Below are positions 55,977 to 64,000 of a stretch of DNA of 64,000 nt, in pieces. The translations under genes were made by a program, and so were the position numbers. Numbering within the stretch: the stretch's first letter is position 1; each line of letters starts with the position of its first letter. The stretch is taken from assembly GCF_001613345.1 (NCBI RefSeq), contig NZ_BDCE01000033.1, positions 62,001-126,000 on the forward strand. The letters are read 5' to 3'. The notes under the pieces were generated by a model. The model ran no database searches and was not told the DNA's origin. It worked only from the letters and a program-made list of their open reading frames with translations. Origin of the DNA: Nocardia uniformis NBRC 13702 (GTDB lineage: Bacteria > Actinomycetota > Actinomycetes > Mycobacteriales > Mycobacteriaceae).

Positions 55977-57437
55977 ATGACCCTCAGGGAAGAACTCATC
56001 GCACCGGCCGCCGAGGCTTTGGCGAATCCGTATCTCGAAGGGCCCTATGCGCCTACCGCCGATGAGGTCACGGTTACCGATCTCCAGGTGATCTCCGGGG
56101 AACTGCCCGCGGACATGGATGGCGTGTACGTGCGCAATGGGCCCAATCCGCAGTTCGCACCGATGGGGCGGTATCACTGGTTCGACGGGGACGGGATGCT
56201 GCACGCGGTGCATTTCGAGAACGGGCGGGCGACCTATCGCAATCGCTACGTGCGCACCGGGGAGTTCGAGGCGGAGCGGGCGGCCGGAACTGCCCTGTGG
56301 CGCGGGGTGATCGAGCCCTGGGATGACAATCCGGCGGGCGATCGGCGGGAGCGCAACTCCGCCAATACCGATGTGGTGTTCCATCACGGGAATCTGCTGG
56401 CGCTCTGGTATCGCGCCGGGAAACCCTATGCGCTGGACCCGATCAACCTGGAGACCCGTGGGGTCGACGAGTTCGGGGGGACGCTGCCGGGCGAGGTGTC
56501 CGCGCACGCCAAAGTCGATGAACGCACCGAGGAATTCGTATTCTTCGACTACGGGATTCACTCGCCGTACCTGCGTTACGGCGTGGCCGATCCGTCCGGG
56601 GTCGTCACCCACTACACCGGGATCGAGTTGCCGGGACCGCGCCTGCCGCACGATATGGCGATCACCGAAAACTATTCGATACTCATGGATCTGCCGCTCT
56701 ACAACGATCCGCGGGCCGCGGCGGCGGGACGGTTCAAGCTGTTCTTCGATCGCGAATTGCCCAGTCGCTTCGCGGTTCTCCCGCGACGTGGCAATGGGGC
56801 GGCGGTGCGCTGGTTCGAGGCGAAGCCCGGGTATATCTATCACACCGTCAATGCCTGGGAAGAGGGCGACGAAATAGTCATGGTGGCCTGCCGGGTATCT
56901 CGGCCCAGTCCGGCTTCCGACCGCACCCATCCACTCGCTCAGCTGCTGGCCTACCTGCGGCCGGAGGCGACGCTGTATCGGTACCGGTTCAATCTGCGCA
57001 CCGGGGCCACCGCCGAAGAGTCGCTCGATGATGTGAATACCGAGTTCCCGGCGATCGATCAGGGGCTTACCGGGCAGCGCGGACGCTGGTCGTATCAGAT
57101 GCGGCTATCGGTGGATCGCACCATGCTTTTCGATGCGGTGATCAAGTACGACGTGCTGACGGGGGCGAAGCAGACCCAGCCCTTCGGTGCCGGGATTTTC
57201 GGTAGTGAGCTCACGGTGGTGCCGCGCCCGAATGGCGGCGGCGAGGATGACGCCTGGCTGACCATGTTCGCCCACAACAGCCATACCGATCTCGGCGAGG
57301 TGTGGATCTACGATGCCGCCGATCTCGCCGCGGGGCCGGTGTGCCGGCTGGGGCTGCCGATGCGGGTGCCGCTGGGCTTCCACGCCACCTGGGTGAGCGG
57401 GGAGCGCATGCGCGCCGCCGCGCGGACGGTCGACTGA
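55977..57437 (+). CDS. Carotenoid-oxygenase-family (RPE65-like) dioxygenase
   Basis: A 486-aa enzyme of the non-haem iron carotenoid cleavage oxygenase family, which cleaves an alkene double bond with O2 to give two carbonyls. The four iron-binding histidines are visible: H177 (SAHAKV), H225 (LPHDMA), H289 (IYHTVNA) and H469 (GFHATW). The N-terminal GVYVRNGPNPQF and HWFDGDGMLH are family signatures. Length is normal. Substrates in the family include carotenoids, stilbenes and isoeugenol-type phenylpropenes; the following CoA-dependent genes favour a small-molecule catabolic role. A GGAGG box lies 8 bp before the ATG. Confidence 0.93.
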   Translation: MTLREELIAPAAEALANPYLEGPYAPTADEVTVTDLQVISGELPADMDGVYVRNGPNPQFAPMGRYHWFDGDGMLHAVHFENGRATYRNRYVRTGEFEAERAAGTALWRGVIEPWDDNPAGDRRERNSANTDVVFHHGNLLALWYRAGKPYALDPINLETRGVDEFGGTLPGEVSAHAKVDERTEEFVFFDYGIHSPYLRYGVADPSGVVTHYTGIELPGPRLPHDMAITENYSILMDLPLYNDPRAAAAGRFKLFFDRELPSRFAVLPRRGNGAAVRWFEAKPGYIYHTVNAWEEGDEIVMVACRVSRPSPASDRTHPLAQLLAYLRPEATLYRYRFNLRTGATAEESLDDVNTEFPAIDQGLTGQRGRWSYQMRLSVDRTMLFDAVIKYDVLTGAKQTQPFGAGIFGSELTVVPRPNGGGEDDAWLTMFAHNSHTDLGEVWIYDAADLAAGPVCRLGLPMRVPLGFHATWVSGERMRAAARTVD

Positions 57438-57448
57438 GCGGAACGGAC

Positions 57449-58462
57449 ATGACCTTTCGAATACCCGACCTCCCAAAGCATTCGGAGTCGCGGTTGAGTG
57501 TGAGCCTGCCGTACTGGCAGGACCGTGACCCGATGGACGCGCTGCTGGTCGCCGAAGCCGCCGACAAACTGGGCTATCGACGGCTGTGGGTGGGTGAGAT
57601 GGCGACATTCGACGCCTTCGCGCTGGCCACCGTGATCGGGCAGGCACCGGGCCGAATCCCCCTGTGTATCGGACCTTTGGCGGTGGATGTGCGCACTCCC
57701 GCCGGTATTGCCATCGGTGCGGCGAGTGTCGCCGCGCTCACCGGGCGGACCGTCGGCATCGCACTGGGTAGTTCCAGTGACGTCGTGGTTCAGGAGTGGC
57801 ACGGCCGGGAAAGGCTGCGCACGGCGGCTCATCTGGAGGACACCGCGCGAATCGTGCGCGGGTTGGTGGATGGCGCGAAGGTGGATTTCGACGGCGCGGT
57901 GGAACGCACGCGGGGTTATCGACTGCGTCTGCCGCCGCCGCGATGTGAACTCACCGTGGCGGCATTCGGACAGCGAGCGCTCGCCGCCGCTGCCCGTACG
58001 GCGGATCGCGTGGTCCTGAATCTGGTGACACCCGAGCAGGTTTCGCGATCCGCCGCGGCGGTGCGGAATTTCGCGGCTCAGGTCGATCGTCCGGCACCGG
58101 CGATCTCGGTGTGGATCACCGCGGCCGCCGACCCGACACCGGAGGTGTATGCCTCCGTGCGCCGCGGGCTGGTCGGCTACCTGTGTGCTCCCGGCTACGA
58201 CGCCATGTTCACCGCCGCCGGGTACGGCGACCTGGTGCGACTGGGCGGTACCGCCATCCATCCCCGCGACCTGCTGGCCGCGATACCCGATGAACTCGCC
58301 GATGCCATCGGCCTTTTCGGAGATGCCGCCACCCTGACCGACCGGCTCACCGCGTACCGCAATGCCGGTGCCGACGAAGTGGTCATCGTCCCGGCCACCT
58401 CCGCCGGCGATCCGGCGGGGCAGCACACCCTCGAAACCCTCGCAGGAATCGCTCATGTCTGA
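57449..58462 (+). CDS. LLM-class flavin-dependent oxidoreductase
   Basis: A 337-aa luciferase-like monooxygenase-family TIM barrel (F420- or FMN-dependent). Typical elements are LGYRRLWVGEM near residue 50, the PLAVDVRTPAGIAIGAASVA block and the GRTVGIALGSSS strand. ATG 57449 is chosen: it lies 11 bp after the previous stop, and the longer frame overlaps that gene. Its end overlaps the thiolase-like gene by 8 bp. The reaction is unknown; a role on the aldehyde or ketone product of the oxygenase is plausible. Confidence 0.88.
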   Translation: MTFRIPDLPKHSESRLSVSLPYWQDRDPMDALLVAEAADKLGYRRLWVGEMATFDAFALATVIGQAPGRIPLCIGPLAVDVRTPAGIAIGAASVAALTGRTVGIALGSSSDVVVQEWHGRERLRTAAHLEDTARIVRGLVDGAKVDFDGAVERTRGYRLRLPPPRCELTVAAFGQRALAAAARTADRVVLNLVTPEQVSRSAAAVRNFAAQVDRPAPAISVWITAAADPTPEVYASVRRGLVGYLCAPGYDAMFTAAGYGDLVRLGGTAIHPRDLLAAIPDELADAIGLFGDAATLTDRLTAYRNAGADEVVIVPATSAGDPAGQHTLETLAGIAHV

Positions 58463-59639
58463 GGCTCTCATCTACGACGCGGTACGACTGCCGCGCGGCC
58501 GCGTGCGCAAGTCCGGGGGCACGCTCGCGGAGCTACCGCCATACGAACTGCTCGGCCAGCTGCTCACCGCGTTGGAGAACCGCACCTGCCCACCGGAATT
58601 CGTGGACGATGTCATTGTCGGCGTCAGCACGGCCACGGGCGAACAGGCGGGCGATATCGCGCGCGCCGCCCAATTATGGGCGGGCTGGCCGGATTCCGTG
58701 CCCGGTGGCGTGGTGTCGCGGCTGTGCTGTTCGGGTTTGGATGCCATCGAAAGCGCTGCCGCGCGCGTGGCGGCCGGGTTCGCGGATGTGATCGTGGCGG
58801 GCGGTGTGGAATCCATGTCGCGGGTGCCGATGCTGTCGGATCGACCCGCTATCGCCACCGACCCGGATCTCGGTGAACGCACCGGATTCGTCACCATCGG
58901 GGTCTCAGCGGATCTCACCGCCGCCGCGCACGGCATCTCGCGCACCGAACTGGACGCCTATGCCGTCGAATCACATCGAAAGTGCTCCACCGCACCGATT
59001 TCCGAGTCCGTCATACCGGCGCGCAAGGGCGGCACGATACTGCTCTACAGCGACGAGGGCGCACGGGCCGACGCCGACCTGACCGGCTTCGCCGCGCTGC
59101 CAGCGCTATTCGGCGATGACCCCGGTTGGGATCGGGTCGCGCGACGGCTGCCGGGATCGCCGCGCCCGGTCGCGGGACTGCACACCATTGCCACCGCACC
59201 GCAAATGGCGGACGGCGCTTCGGCGGTTGTCGTGGGTAACCGGCAGGCCGCGGCCCGCCTGGGCCGTGCGCCCATCGCGCGGATTGTCGGCACCGCGCAG
59301 ACGGCGGTGCGCTCACCCTTGCTCACCGCACCCGCAGCCGCCGCCCGGCTGGCACTACAGCGCGCCGGAATCACCGCCGCCGACCTCGATGTGGTGGAGG
59401 TCAATGAATCCTTCGCCGTCACACCGCTTGTGCTGATCCGCGAGCTGGGGCTCGACCCGGAACGGGTGAATCGCACCGGTGGTGCGGTCGCCGTCGGACA
59501 TCCGCTCGGCGCCACCGGCGGGATTCTCATCGCCGCGGCCCTCGACGCACTCGCCCGCACCGGCGGCGAACACGCGCTCATCACTATTCCCGCTGCCCTC
59601 GGTTTGGGCTCGGCCATCATCTTACGGCGGCTGATATGA
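58455..59639 (+). CDS. Thiolase-like protein lacking the C-terminal catalytic Cys
   Basis: A 394-aa thiolase-superfamily protein. The acyl-carrying cysteine C91 (SRLCCSG), the NESFAV motif and GHPLGATG are intact. The usual closing C-x-G-G-G-x-G reads IPAALGLGSA here, so the second cysteine, which acts as acid/base in degradative thiolases, is replaced by Pro. It may be a non-classical thiolase or acyltransferase, or work with the second thiolase-like gene. It overlaps the LLM gene by 8 bp and the acyl-CoA synthetase gene by 4 bp. Confidence 0.88.
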   Translation: MSEALIYDAVRLPRGRVRKSGGTLAELPPYELLGQLLTALENRTCPPEFVDDVIVGVSTATGEQAGDIARAAQLWAGWPDSVPGGVVSRLCCSGLDAIESAAARVAAGFADVIVAGGVESMSRVPMLSDRPAIATDPDLGERTGFVTIGVSADLTAAAHGISRTELDAYAVESHRKCSTAPISESVIPARKGGTILLYSDEGARADADLTGFAALPALFGDDPGWDRVARRLPGSPRPVAGLHTIATAPQMADGASAVVVGNRQAAARLGRAPIARIVGTAQTAVRSPLLTAPAAAARLALQRAGITAADLDVVEVNESFAVTPLVLIRELGLDPERVNRTGGAVAVGHPLGATGGILIAAALDALARTGGEHALITIPAALGLGSAIILRRLI

Positions 59640-61375
59640 ACACTTCGACCTCAGGAAATCCCATGCCCGAGTCGCCCGCCCGCACAATCCCCACCTGCCA
59701 CCCCGCCGAGACCGTCCGCCACTACCTCGACCAGGGGTGGTGGGAGCCGGAGACCCTACCGCAGGCGTTGCGCCGCCAGGTCGAGAACGCACCGGACTCC
59801 CCCGCTACGACCGATCCGGCCAATCTCGCCGAGCTGACCGGTGCGGTACCGCGCACCCTTACCTGGCGCGAATTCGACCAAGTCATCGATGATCTCGCTA
59901 CCGTGCTGTTCGCACGCGGCATTCGCCAGGGCGATACCGTCGCGGTCCTGCTGCCGAATTCGGTCGCACTGTCGGCCGTCTATTTCGCGCTGTGGCGACT
60001 CGGGGCGGTCGCCACCCCGATGCCCGCGTCCTACCGTCGCCATGAACTCTCCGGCATTGTCACCGCGACCGACGCGACGGCGATTATTACCACCGGCAGG
60101 CTGTCCGATCGCGAGCTCGCGCGAGAAGCCCTGGCGGTGGCGGATGGTCGTCGCACCGTCTTCGCATTCGGTCCAGAGATTCCCGATGACGCTGTCGCAC
60201 TGGATCATCCGGTCGATGAGGTGCGAGAACAGCTGCGGAAGTACGAATCCGAGCTCGAGGTGACGGTCAACGACCGCGCCACCATCTGCTGGACCAGCGG
60301 TACCGAGGCCGCGCCCAAGGGTGTGCCGCGCTGCCACGGCGACTGGCTGGCCATGGGTCGCGGTGTGCAGGATGGGCTGCGGCTCACCCCGGACGCGGTG
60401 GTGCTCAATCCATTTCCCATGGTGAATATGGCCGGATTCGCGGGGTCGTTCCTGCCGTGGCTGCTCGCGGGAGGGCATCTGGTGCAGCACCATCCACTGG
60501 ATCTGCCGGTGTTCTTCGGACAGATCGCGCGCCACCGGGTCACCCACACCAGCATGCCGCCCGCGCTGCTCACCATGCTGCTGCGCAATGACGCGCTACG
60601 CGCCAGCACGGATCTGACCTCGCTGCGCCGCGTCGGTTCGGGCGGAGCGCCGCTGCCACCCGGGGTGGTGCGTGGCTGGCAGGAGGAGTTCGGGATCGAG
60701 GTACTCAATAACTTCGGATCCAACGAGGGCGTCTGCCTGCTCGGCGCGCCCGCCGATATTCCGGATCCGACCATGCGCGCCCAACATCTGCCGCGCTACG
60801 GGGCGCCCGGCGTGCGGTGGTCCACCCGGCTGGCGGAGAGCACCGCGGTGAAACTGGTCGATACCGTGACGGGCGACATCGTCACCGAACCGGGCGGACG
60901 GGGTGAGCTGCGACTGCGCGGTCCGGCCGTTTTCGGCGGCTATCTTCCGGGCACCGCCACCACCGAACCATTCGATGACGACGGATATTTGTGCAGTGGA
61001 GATGTTTTCGAACTGTGCGGCGAGGACGGGCGCTATCTGCGCTTCGTCGATCGAGTGAAGGAGATCATTATTCGCGGCGGCATGAATATCGCGCCCGCCG
61101 AAATCGAAGGTCTGCTCATCGACGTGCCCGCCGTCGCCGATGTGGCCGTGGTCGGGTATCCGGATGCGGTGCTGGGCGAGAAGTGCTGTGCCTTCGTTGT
61201 TCCCGCGCCGGGAACAACGGTCGAGCTGGAAGATCTGGTGGCACATCTGCGCGGCCTCGACGTGGCCTCGTTCAAACTGCCCGAACGGCTCGAAATCGTC
61301 GAGGCCCTACCGCGTAACCCTGTCGGCAAGATTCTGCGACGCGAACTGCGCGCGGCGCTGGTCACCGAGGTTTAG
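59636..61375 (+). CDS. Acyl-CoA synthetase (AMP-forming, ANL superfamily)
   Basis: A 579-aa adenylate-forming enzyme that activates a carboxylic acid to its CoA thioester. Motifs in order: phosphate loop TSGTEAAPKGV, NNFGSNEG, GYLCSGDV, RFVDRVKEIIIRGGMNIAP and the catalytic lysine in NPVGKILRR. The start overlaps the thiolase stop (ATGA). The N-terminal about 60 residues are longer than the minimum, and M10 (MPESPA) is a possible alternative start. It would supply the acyl-CoA that the flanking thiolase-like proteins cleave or make. Confidence 0.93.
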   Translation: MNTSTSGNPMPESPARTIPTCHPAETVRHYLDQGWWEPETLPQALRRQVENAPDSPATTDPANLAELTGAVPRTLTWREFDQVIDDLATVLFARGIRQGDTVAVLLPNSVALSAVYFALWRLGAVATPMPASYRRHELSGIVTATDATAIITTGRLSDRELAREALAVADGRRTVFAFGPEIPDDAVALDHPVDEVREQLRKYESELEVTVNDRATICWTSGTEAAPKGVPRCHGDWLAMGRGVQDGLRLTPDAVVLNPFPMVNMAGFAGSFLPWLLAGGHLVQHHPLDLPVFFGQIARHRVTHTSMPPALLTMLLRNDALRASTDLTSLRRVGSGGAPLPPGVVRGWQEEFGIEVLNNFGSNEGVCLLGAPADIPDPTMRAQHLPRYGAPGVRWSTRLAESTAVKLVDTVTGDIVTEPGGRGELRLRGPAVFGGYLPGTATTEPFDDDGYLCSGDVFELCGEDGRYLRFVDRVKEIIIRGGMNIAPAEIEGLLIDVPAVADVAVVGYPDAVLGEKCCAFVVPAPGTTVELEDLVAHLRGLDVASFKLPERLEIVEALPRNPVGKILRRELRAALVTEV

Positions 61376-61383
61376 GAGTCCAC

Positions 61384-62610
61384 ATGTCCCCCAGAGCCAT
61401 TCATATCCTCGGCGGCAGCCAAACCGATTTCGCCCTCAACTGGCACCGCGCCGGACGAGAATTCGACGCACTCGTCGGCGAAACCATCGAGCGCACACTG
61501 CACAACGCGCGCATCGATCCGGCCGACATCGGCGTCGTGCATGTGGGCAATGCCTTCGGGCAGCTGTTCACCGGCCAGGGCCAGCTCGGCGGTATGCCCG
61601 CCACGGTGCTGCCCGAGCTGTGGGGTATTCCCGCCAGCCGTCACGAGGCCGCCTGCGCCTCCGGCAGTATGGCTGTACTCGCCGCCATGGCGGATCTCGA
61701 ATCCGGCCGCTACGACTGCGCACTGGTAATCGGTGCGGAGTTGGAGAAGACCGTGCCCGGCGCACAGGCCGCCCGCTATCTGGGGGCTGCCGCCTGGGCC
61801 GGACACGAAGCCCACGACACCGACTTCGTGTGGCCGACCATGTTCGCGGCCATTACCGACGAATACGACCGTCGCTACGGGCTCGACGCGGCCCACCTGC
61901 GCGCCATCAGCGAGCTCAATATCGGCAATGCCCGCACCAATCCCCTTGCCCAGACGCGTTCCTGGGACTTCACCGCCGAGAGTTTCGCCGACGATGACAC
62001 CGCCAACCCGCCGGTAGCCGGGCGACTACGGCGTCAGGACTGTAGCCAGATGACCGACGGCGCTGCCGCCGTCGTACTCGTCTCCGATCGGTTCCTCCAG
62101 CGCCACAGCACTATTCCGGTCGAACGTCGCGCGGTCATCACCGGTTGGGGTCATCGCACGGTCGGCCTGTCGCTGGAGGCCAAGCTCCGTGCCTCCGCCG
62201 ACCAGCCCTACGTATTCCCCCATGTGCGCCGGGCAATGCGCGACGCCCTCGACCGCGCGCGCCTCGCCGAAATCACCGAGGTGGACGGCGTGGAGGTACA
62301 CGACTGCTTCTCCATGTCCGAATACCTCGCCATCGATCACCTCGGTATCACCGCACCGGGCGAGAGCTGGAAGGCCATTGAATCCGGCGACATCGGCCGC
62401 GCCGGGGCCCTGCCCGTCAATCCGGGCGGCGGGCTCATCGGCATCGGCCATCCCGTCGGAGCCACCGGCGTGCGCATGCTCCTCGACGCCTACAAACAGG
62501 TCACCGGTCAGGCCGGGGAGAGCCAGGTGGAGGGGGCGCGACGCTTCGCCACCTGCAATATCGGCGGCAGTGCCACCACCGTGGCGGGATTCGTCGTCGA
62601 AGCCGCCTAG
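61384..62610 (+). CDS. Thiolase / SCP-x-like acetyl-CoA acetyltransferase
   Basis: A 408-aa protein of the SCP2-thiolase-like branch. Nucleophile C91 lies in EAACASGS; a [10 protein letters not shown] block takes the place of [20 protein letters not shown] gives the catalytic His; and [11 protein letters not shown] carries a cysteine near the C-terminus. GGAG precedes the ATG by a few bases, 8 bp after the acyl-CoA synthetase stop, so it closes the operon. Its stop codon overlaps that of the convergent next gene (shared CTAG). It could carry out the thiolysis step that the first thiolase-like protein may be unable to do. Confidence 0.9.
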   Translation: MSPRAIHILGGSQTDFALNWHRAGREFDALVGETIERTLHNARIDPADIGVVHVGNAFGQLFTGQGQLGGMPATVLPELWGIPASRHEAACASGSMAVLAAMADLESGRYDCALVIGAELEKTVPGAQAARYLGAAAWAGHEAHDTDFVWPTMFAAITDEYDRRYGLDAAHLRAISELNIGNARTNPLAQTRSWDFTAESFADDDTANPPVAGRLRRQDCSQMTDGAAAVVLVSDRFLQRHSTIPVERRAVITGWGHRTVGLSLEAKLRASADQPYVFPHVRRAMRDALDRARLAEITEVDGVEVHDCFSMSEYLAIDHLGITAPGESWKAIESGDIGRAGALPVNPGGGLIGIGHPVGATGVRMLLDAYKQVTGQAGESQVEGARRFATCNIGGSATTVAGFVVEAA

Positions 62611-62882
62611 ACCGGTTGCGCCGGACCCTGGATCGTCGAATTGCGGCCCCAGATGAACCACGTGACCGGACCGAGGAACGGGAAGGCCAGCATGAGCAGA
62701 ATCCATACGGCCTTACCGCCGGATTGGTAATTGCCGGAACGGAATACGCTCACCACGCCCGCGATGAAGAGGACGATACCGGCGAGCACAAATGCGATTC
62801 CCGCGATAGCGAGGGCGATGGAACCGGCCGTTTCACCCGTACTGGCGAGCGTGGCGGCGGAGGCGAGAGTCATTGTTGTCAT
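62607..62882 (-). CDS. Small membrane protein with PLDc_N-like domain
   Basis: A 91-aa protein with two strongly hydrophobic helices ([22 protein letters not shown] and [22 protein letters not shown]). The second, with its aromatic [12 protein letters not shown] ending, is typical of PLD-nuclease N-terminal (PLDc_N) domain proteins. No phospholipase HKD motif is present. ATG 62882 or 62873 may be the start; ribosome sites are weak. It is convergent with the thiolase gene and probably transcribed separately. Confidence 0.75.
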   Translation of the reverse strand: MTTMTLASAATLASTGETAGSIALAIAGIAFVLAGIVLFIAGVVSVFRSGNYQSGGKAVWILLMLAFPFLGPVTWFIWGRNSTIQGPAQPV

Positions 62883-63029
62883 GATTATGAGCCTAAGAAA
62901 CCAACCGGTTTTGACACATCCGGTATCAGCCCTGAAGTTATTCTCGCCGGGATGAGTCGCAGGTCGTACATCGAAAGGATTACACACCCTGAACTCGGGC
63001 GTTCTCCGGCCGCTGGAATGATCGCAAGC

Positions 63030-63473
63030 GTGCGAGTACTGGTGCAGCGGGTCAGTTCGGCGCAGGTGACCGTGGAGGGCGAGGTCGTCGGACGGATCGA
63101 TCCCGCCGCCCACGGTGCACCCCAGGGCCTCGTAGCGCTCGTCGGTATCACGCACAGCGATACCGAAGCCACCGCCAAAGCCCTGGCTGACAAGCTCTAT
63201 CGCCTGCGCATCCTCGATGGGGAGCGCGCTGCCGCCGACCTGAACGCCCCGATCCTGGTGATCAGCCAGTTCACCCTCTACGCCGATACCGCCAAGGGCC
63301 GTCGCCCGTCCTGGTCGGCCGCCGCGCCCGGTTCCGTCGCCGAACCGCTGGTCGATAGTTTCGCCAGAACTTTGCGTGAACTCGGAGCGACGGTGGAGAC
63401 CGGGCGATTCGGCGCACATATGCAGGTGGAATTGGTGAACGACGGACCGGTCACGCTACTCCTCGAGGCGTGA
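63030..63473 (+). CDS. dtd: D-aminoacyl-tRNA deacylase
   Basis: A 147-aa enzyme that hydrolyses D-amino acids (and Gly) mischarged to tRNA. The signature [14 protein letters not shown] and the C-terminal NDGPVT (Gly-cisPro motif) are all present. GTG at 63030 gives the normal family start ([12 protein letters not shown]) and length; ATG 63018 would add four residues. The gene is a housekeeping one and marks the border of the accessory region. Confidence 0.93.
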   Translation: MRVLVQRVSSAQVTVEGEVVGRIDPAAHGAPQGLVALVGITHSDTEATAKALADKLYRLRILDGERAAADLNAPILVISQFTLYADTAKGRRPSWSAAAPGSVAEPLVDSFARTLRELGATVETGRFGAHMQVELVNDGPVTLLLEA

Positions 63474-63498
63474 CGCATACTTCGGTAACCTGGCGCTC

Positions 63499-63621
63499 AT
63501 GCTCTTGTGGATCAATGGGCCGTTCGGGGGCGGTAAGACCCAGACCGCATACGAACTGCATCGGCGACTGCCGGGCAGCGTGGTGTGTGATCCGGAAATG
63601 GTCGGCTACGAACTCACCTGA
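63499..63621 (+). pseudogene. Truncated P-loop ATPase (TmrB-like) remnant
   Basis: A 40-codon frame begins [20 protein letters not shown] and reaches [14 protein letters not shown] before a TGA. This is the Walker A start of an AAA/TmrB-like nucleotide-binding protein that normally runs to about 180 residues. No continuation was found in another frame, because the next 33 bases lead into an opposite-strand gene, so it is a deletion remnant rather than a simple frameshift. Confidence 0.75.
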
Positions 63622-63654
63622 ACCGAATCACGGTGGGCGTCAAGCACATCCGCC

Positions 63655-64000
63655 TCAGCTGACCTGAACCAGTGCGCGGGTGGCGGGCACCACCTCGGAG
63701 GTCCACCGACGAAGTTGGGTTTCGTCCTGAGATTCGGGCCAGAGCACGAAGGTATCGAAACCGGTGCCCTGCGCGAGGTCGGCGAGGATACGTGCCCAGC
63801 CCGCCGCGTCCGTGTGGATCGGATCCTCACCGCGCAGGCTCACCGACCCCGGACCATCGGTGACCGTGCCGACGAGCTGCGCCATCCGCATGATGTCGGC
63901 GGGGTCGCGGCCCGCGTCGGCGGCGGACTGGGAAATGGTTTCCTGTGCGGCGGACCACTTCTCGTACGGCAGGTAGTGCGGGATCGGGGCGGCCCAGCCG
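63655..64000 (-). CDS. LLM-class flavin-dependent oxidoreductase, C-terminal part (runs off right edge)
   Basis: About 114 C-terminal residues are visible. They end with a helix-strand pattern usual for luciferase-like monooxygenases (AAGWARILADLAQGTGFDTF, FVLWPESQ, VPATRALV). The start lies beyond the window, so the cofactor and length are unknown. It may not be related to the LLM gene of the catabolic operon. Confidence 0.75.
   Translation of the reverse strand, partial: GWAAPIPHYLPYEKWSAAQETISQSAADAGRDPADIMRMAQLVGTVTDGPGSVSLRGEDPIHTDAAGWARILADLAQGTGFDTFVLWPESQDETQLRRWTSEVVPATRALVQVS

Noticed and set aside
54907..56930. Minus-strand frames opposite the HxlR regulator and the carotenoid-oxygenase gene (54907-55914, 55935-56930)
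   Set aside because: Pro/Arg/His-rich antisense composition; the sense strand has complete domain signatures.
57308..58471. 387-codon minus-strand frame opposite the LLM oxidoreductase gene
   Set aside because: The plus strand encodes a clear LLM-family protein with operon spacing; the antisense frame has no family features.

Overview
This is a high-GC actinobacterial window. ESX (type VII) accessory genes of the EspG, EspC/EspE, WXG100 and YbaB/EbfC kinds, PASTA-less Ser/Thr kinases and a DUF7373-like lipoprotein point to the Mycobacteriales, most likely Nocardia or a close relative. The genus is inferred from gene families only. No ESX core machinery (EccB/C/D/E, MycP), tRNA, rRNA, CRISPR array or insertion sequence was seen.

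Layout. From 1 to about 54.8 kb almost everything lies on the minus strand and reads right to left. (1) 53.9-54.8 kb: a WXG100-like gene and a YbaB-like gene lead into a giant gene at 35058-53873 (6271 aa), followed by a small gene and a YezG-like putative immunity gene. (2) 31.9-32.8 kb: a second WXG100-like/YbaB-like pair leads into a second giant gene at 13317-31889 (6190 aa), whose stop codon overlaps a putative immunity gene at 12592-13320. (3) 3.7-12.4 kb: an ESX substrate cluster with two large WXG-type substrates each followed by an EspG chaperone, two YbaB-like genes, an EspC/EspE-like pair, a 71-aa gene and a WXG100 pair, ending at a strong hairpin. (4) 1-3.4 kb: a lipoprotein and two receptor-type Ser/Thr kinases.

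The two giants are the centre of the window (about 37.4 kb). Both begin with a CpnT-like/WXG100-like N-terminal domain, so they look like type VII-exported polymorphic effectors. Giant 1 (13317-31889) carries, in order: five tandem DUF1023-type alpha/beta-hydrolase modules (two with the nucleophile serine replaced), three papain-fold glutamine-deamidase-like domains, a GDPD phosphodiesterase, three PI3/4-kinase-like domains, a nucleotidyltransferase, a GHKL ATPase, a full PptT-like 4'-phosphopantetheinyl transferase and a methyltransferase-like region. Giant 2 (35058-53873) carries a dead deamidase copy, two large duplicated modules of unknown family, a coiled-coil with a 142-bp duplication, four HExxH-type metallopeptidase domains (one dead), a proline-rich stalk, and a tail homologous to the putative immunity protein of giant 1. 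This architecture, especially the PptT-like domain and the immunity-like tail, is the best candidate here for an undescribed system.

From 54.9 kb the strand flips. A tandem HxlR-HxlR regulator and a tight operon (carotenoid-oxygenase-family enzyme, LLM flavin oxidoreductase, thiolase-like protein, acyl-CoA synthetase, second thiolase-like protein) look like a catabolic pathway under local control; similar imperfect palindromes lie in front of the regulator and of the first enzyme gene. The window ends with a PLDc_N-like membrane protein, D-aminoacyl-tRNA deacylase, a truncated P-loop ATPase remnant and the C-terminal part of an LLM oxidoreductase that runs off the right edge.
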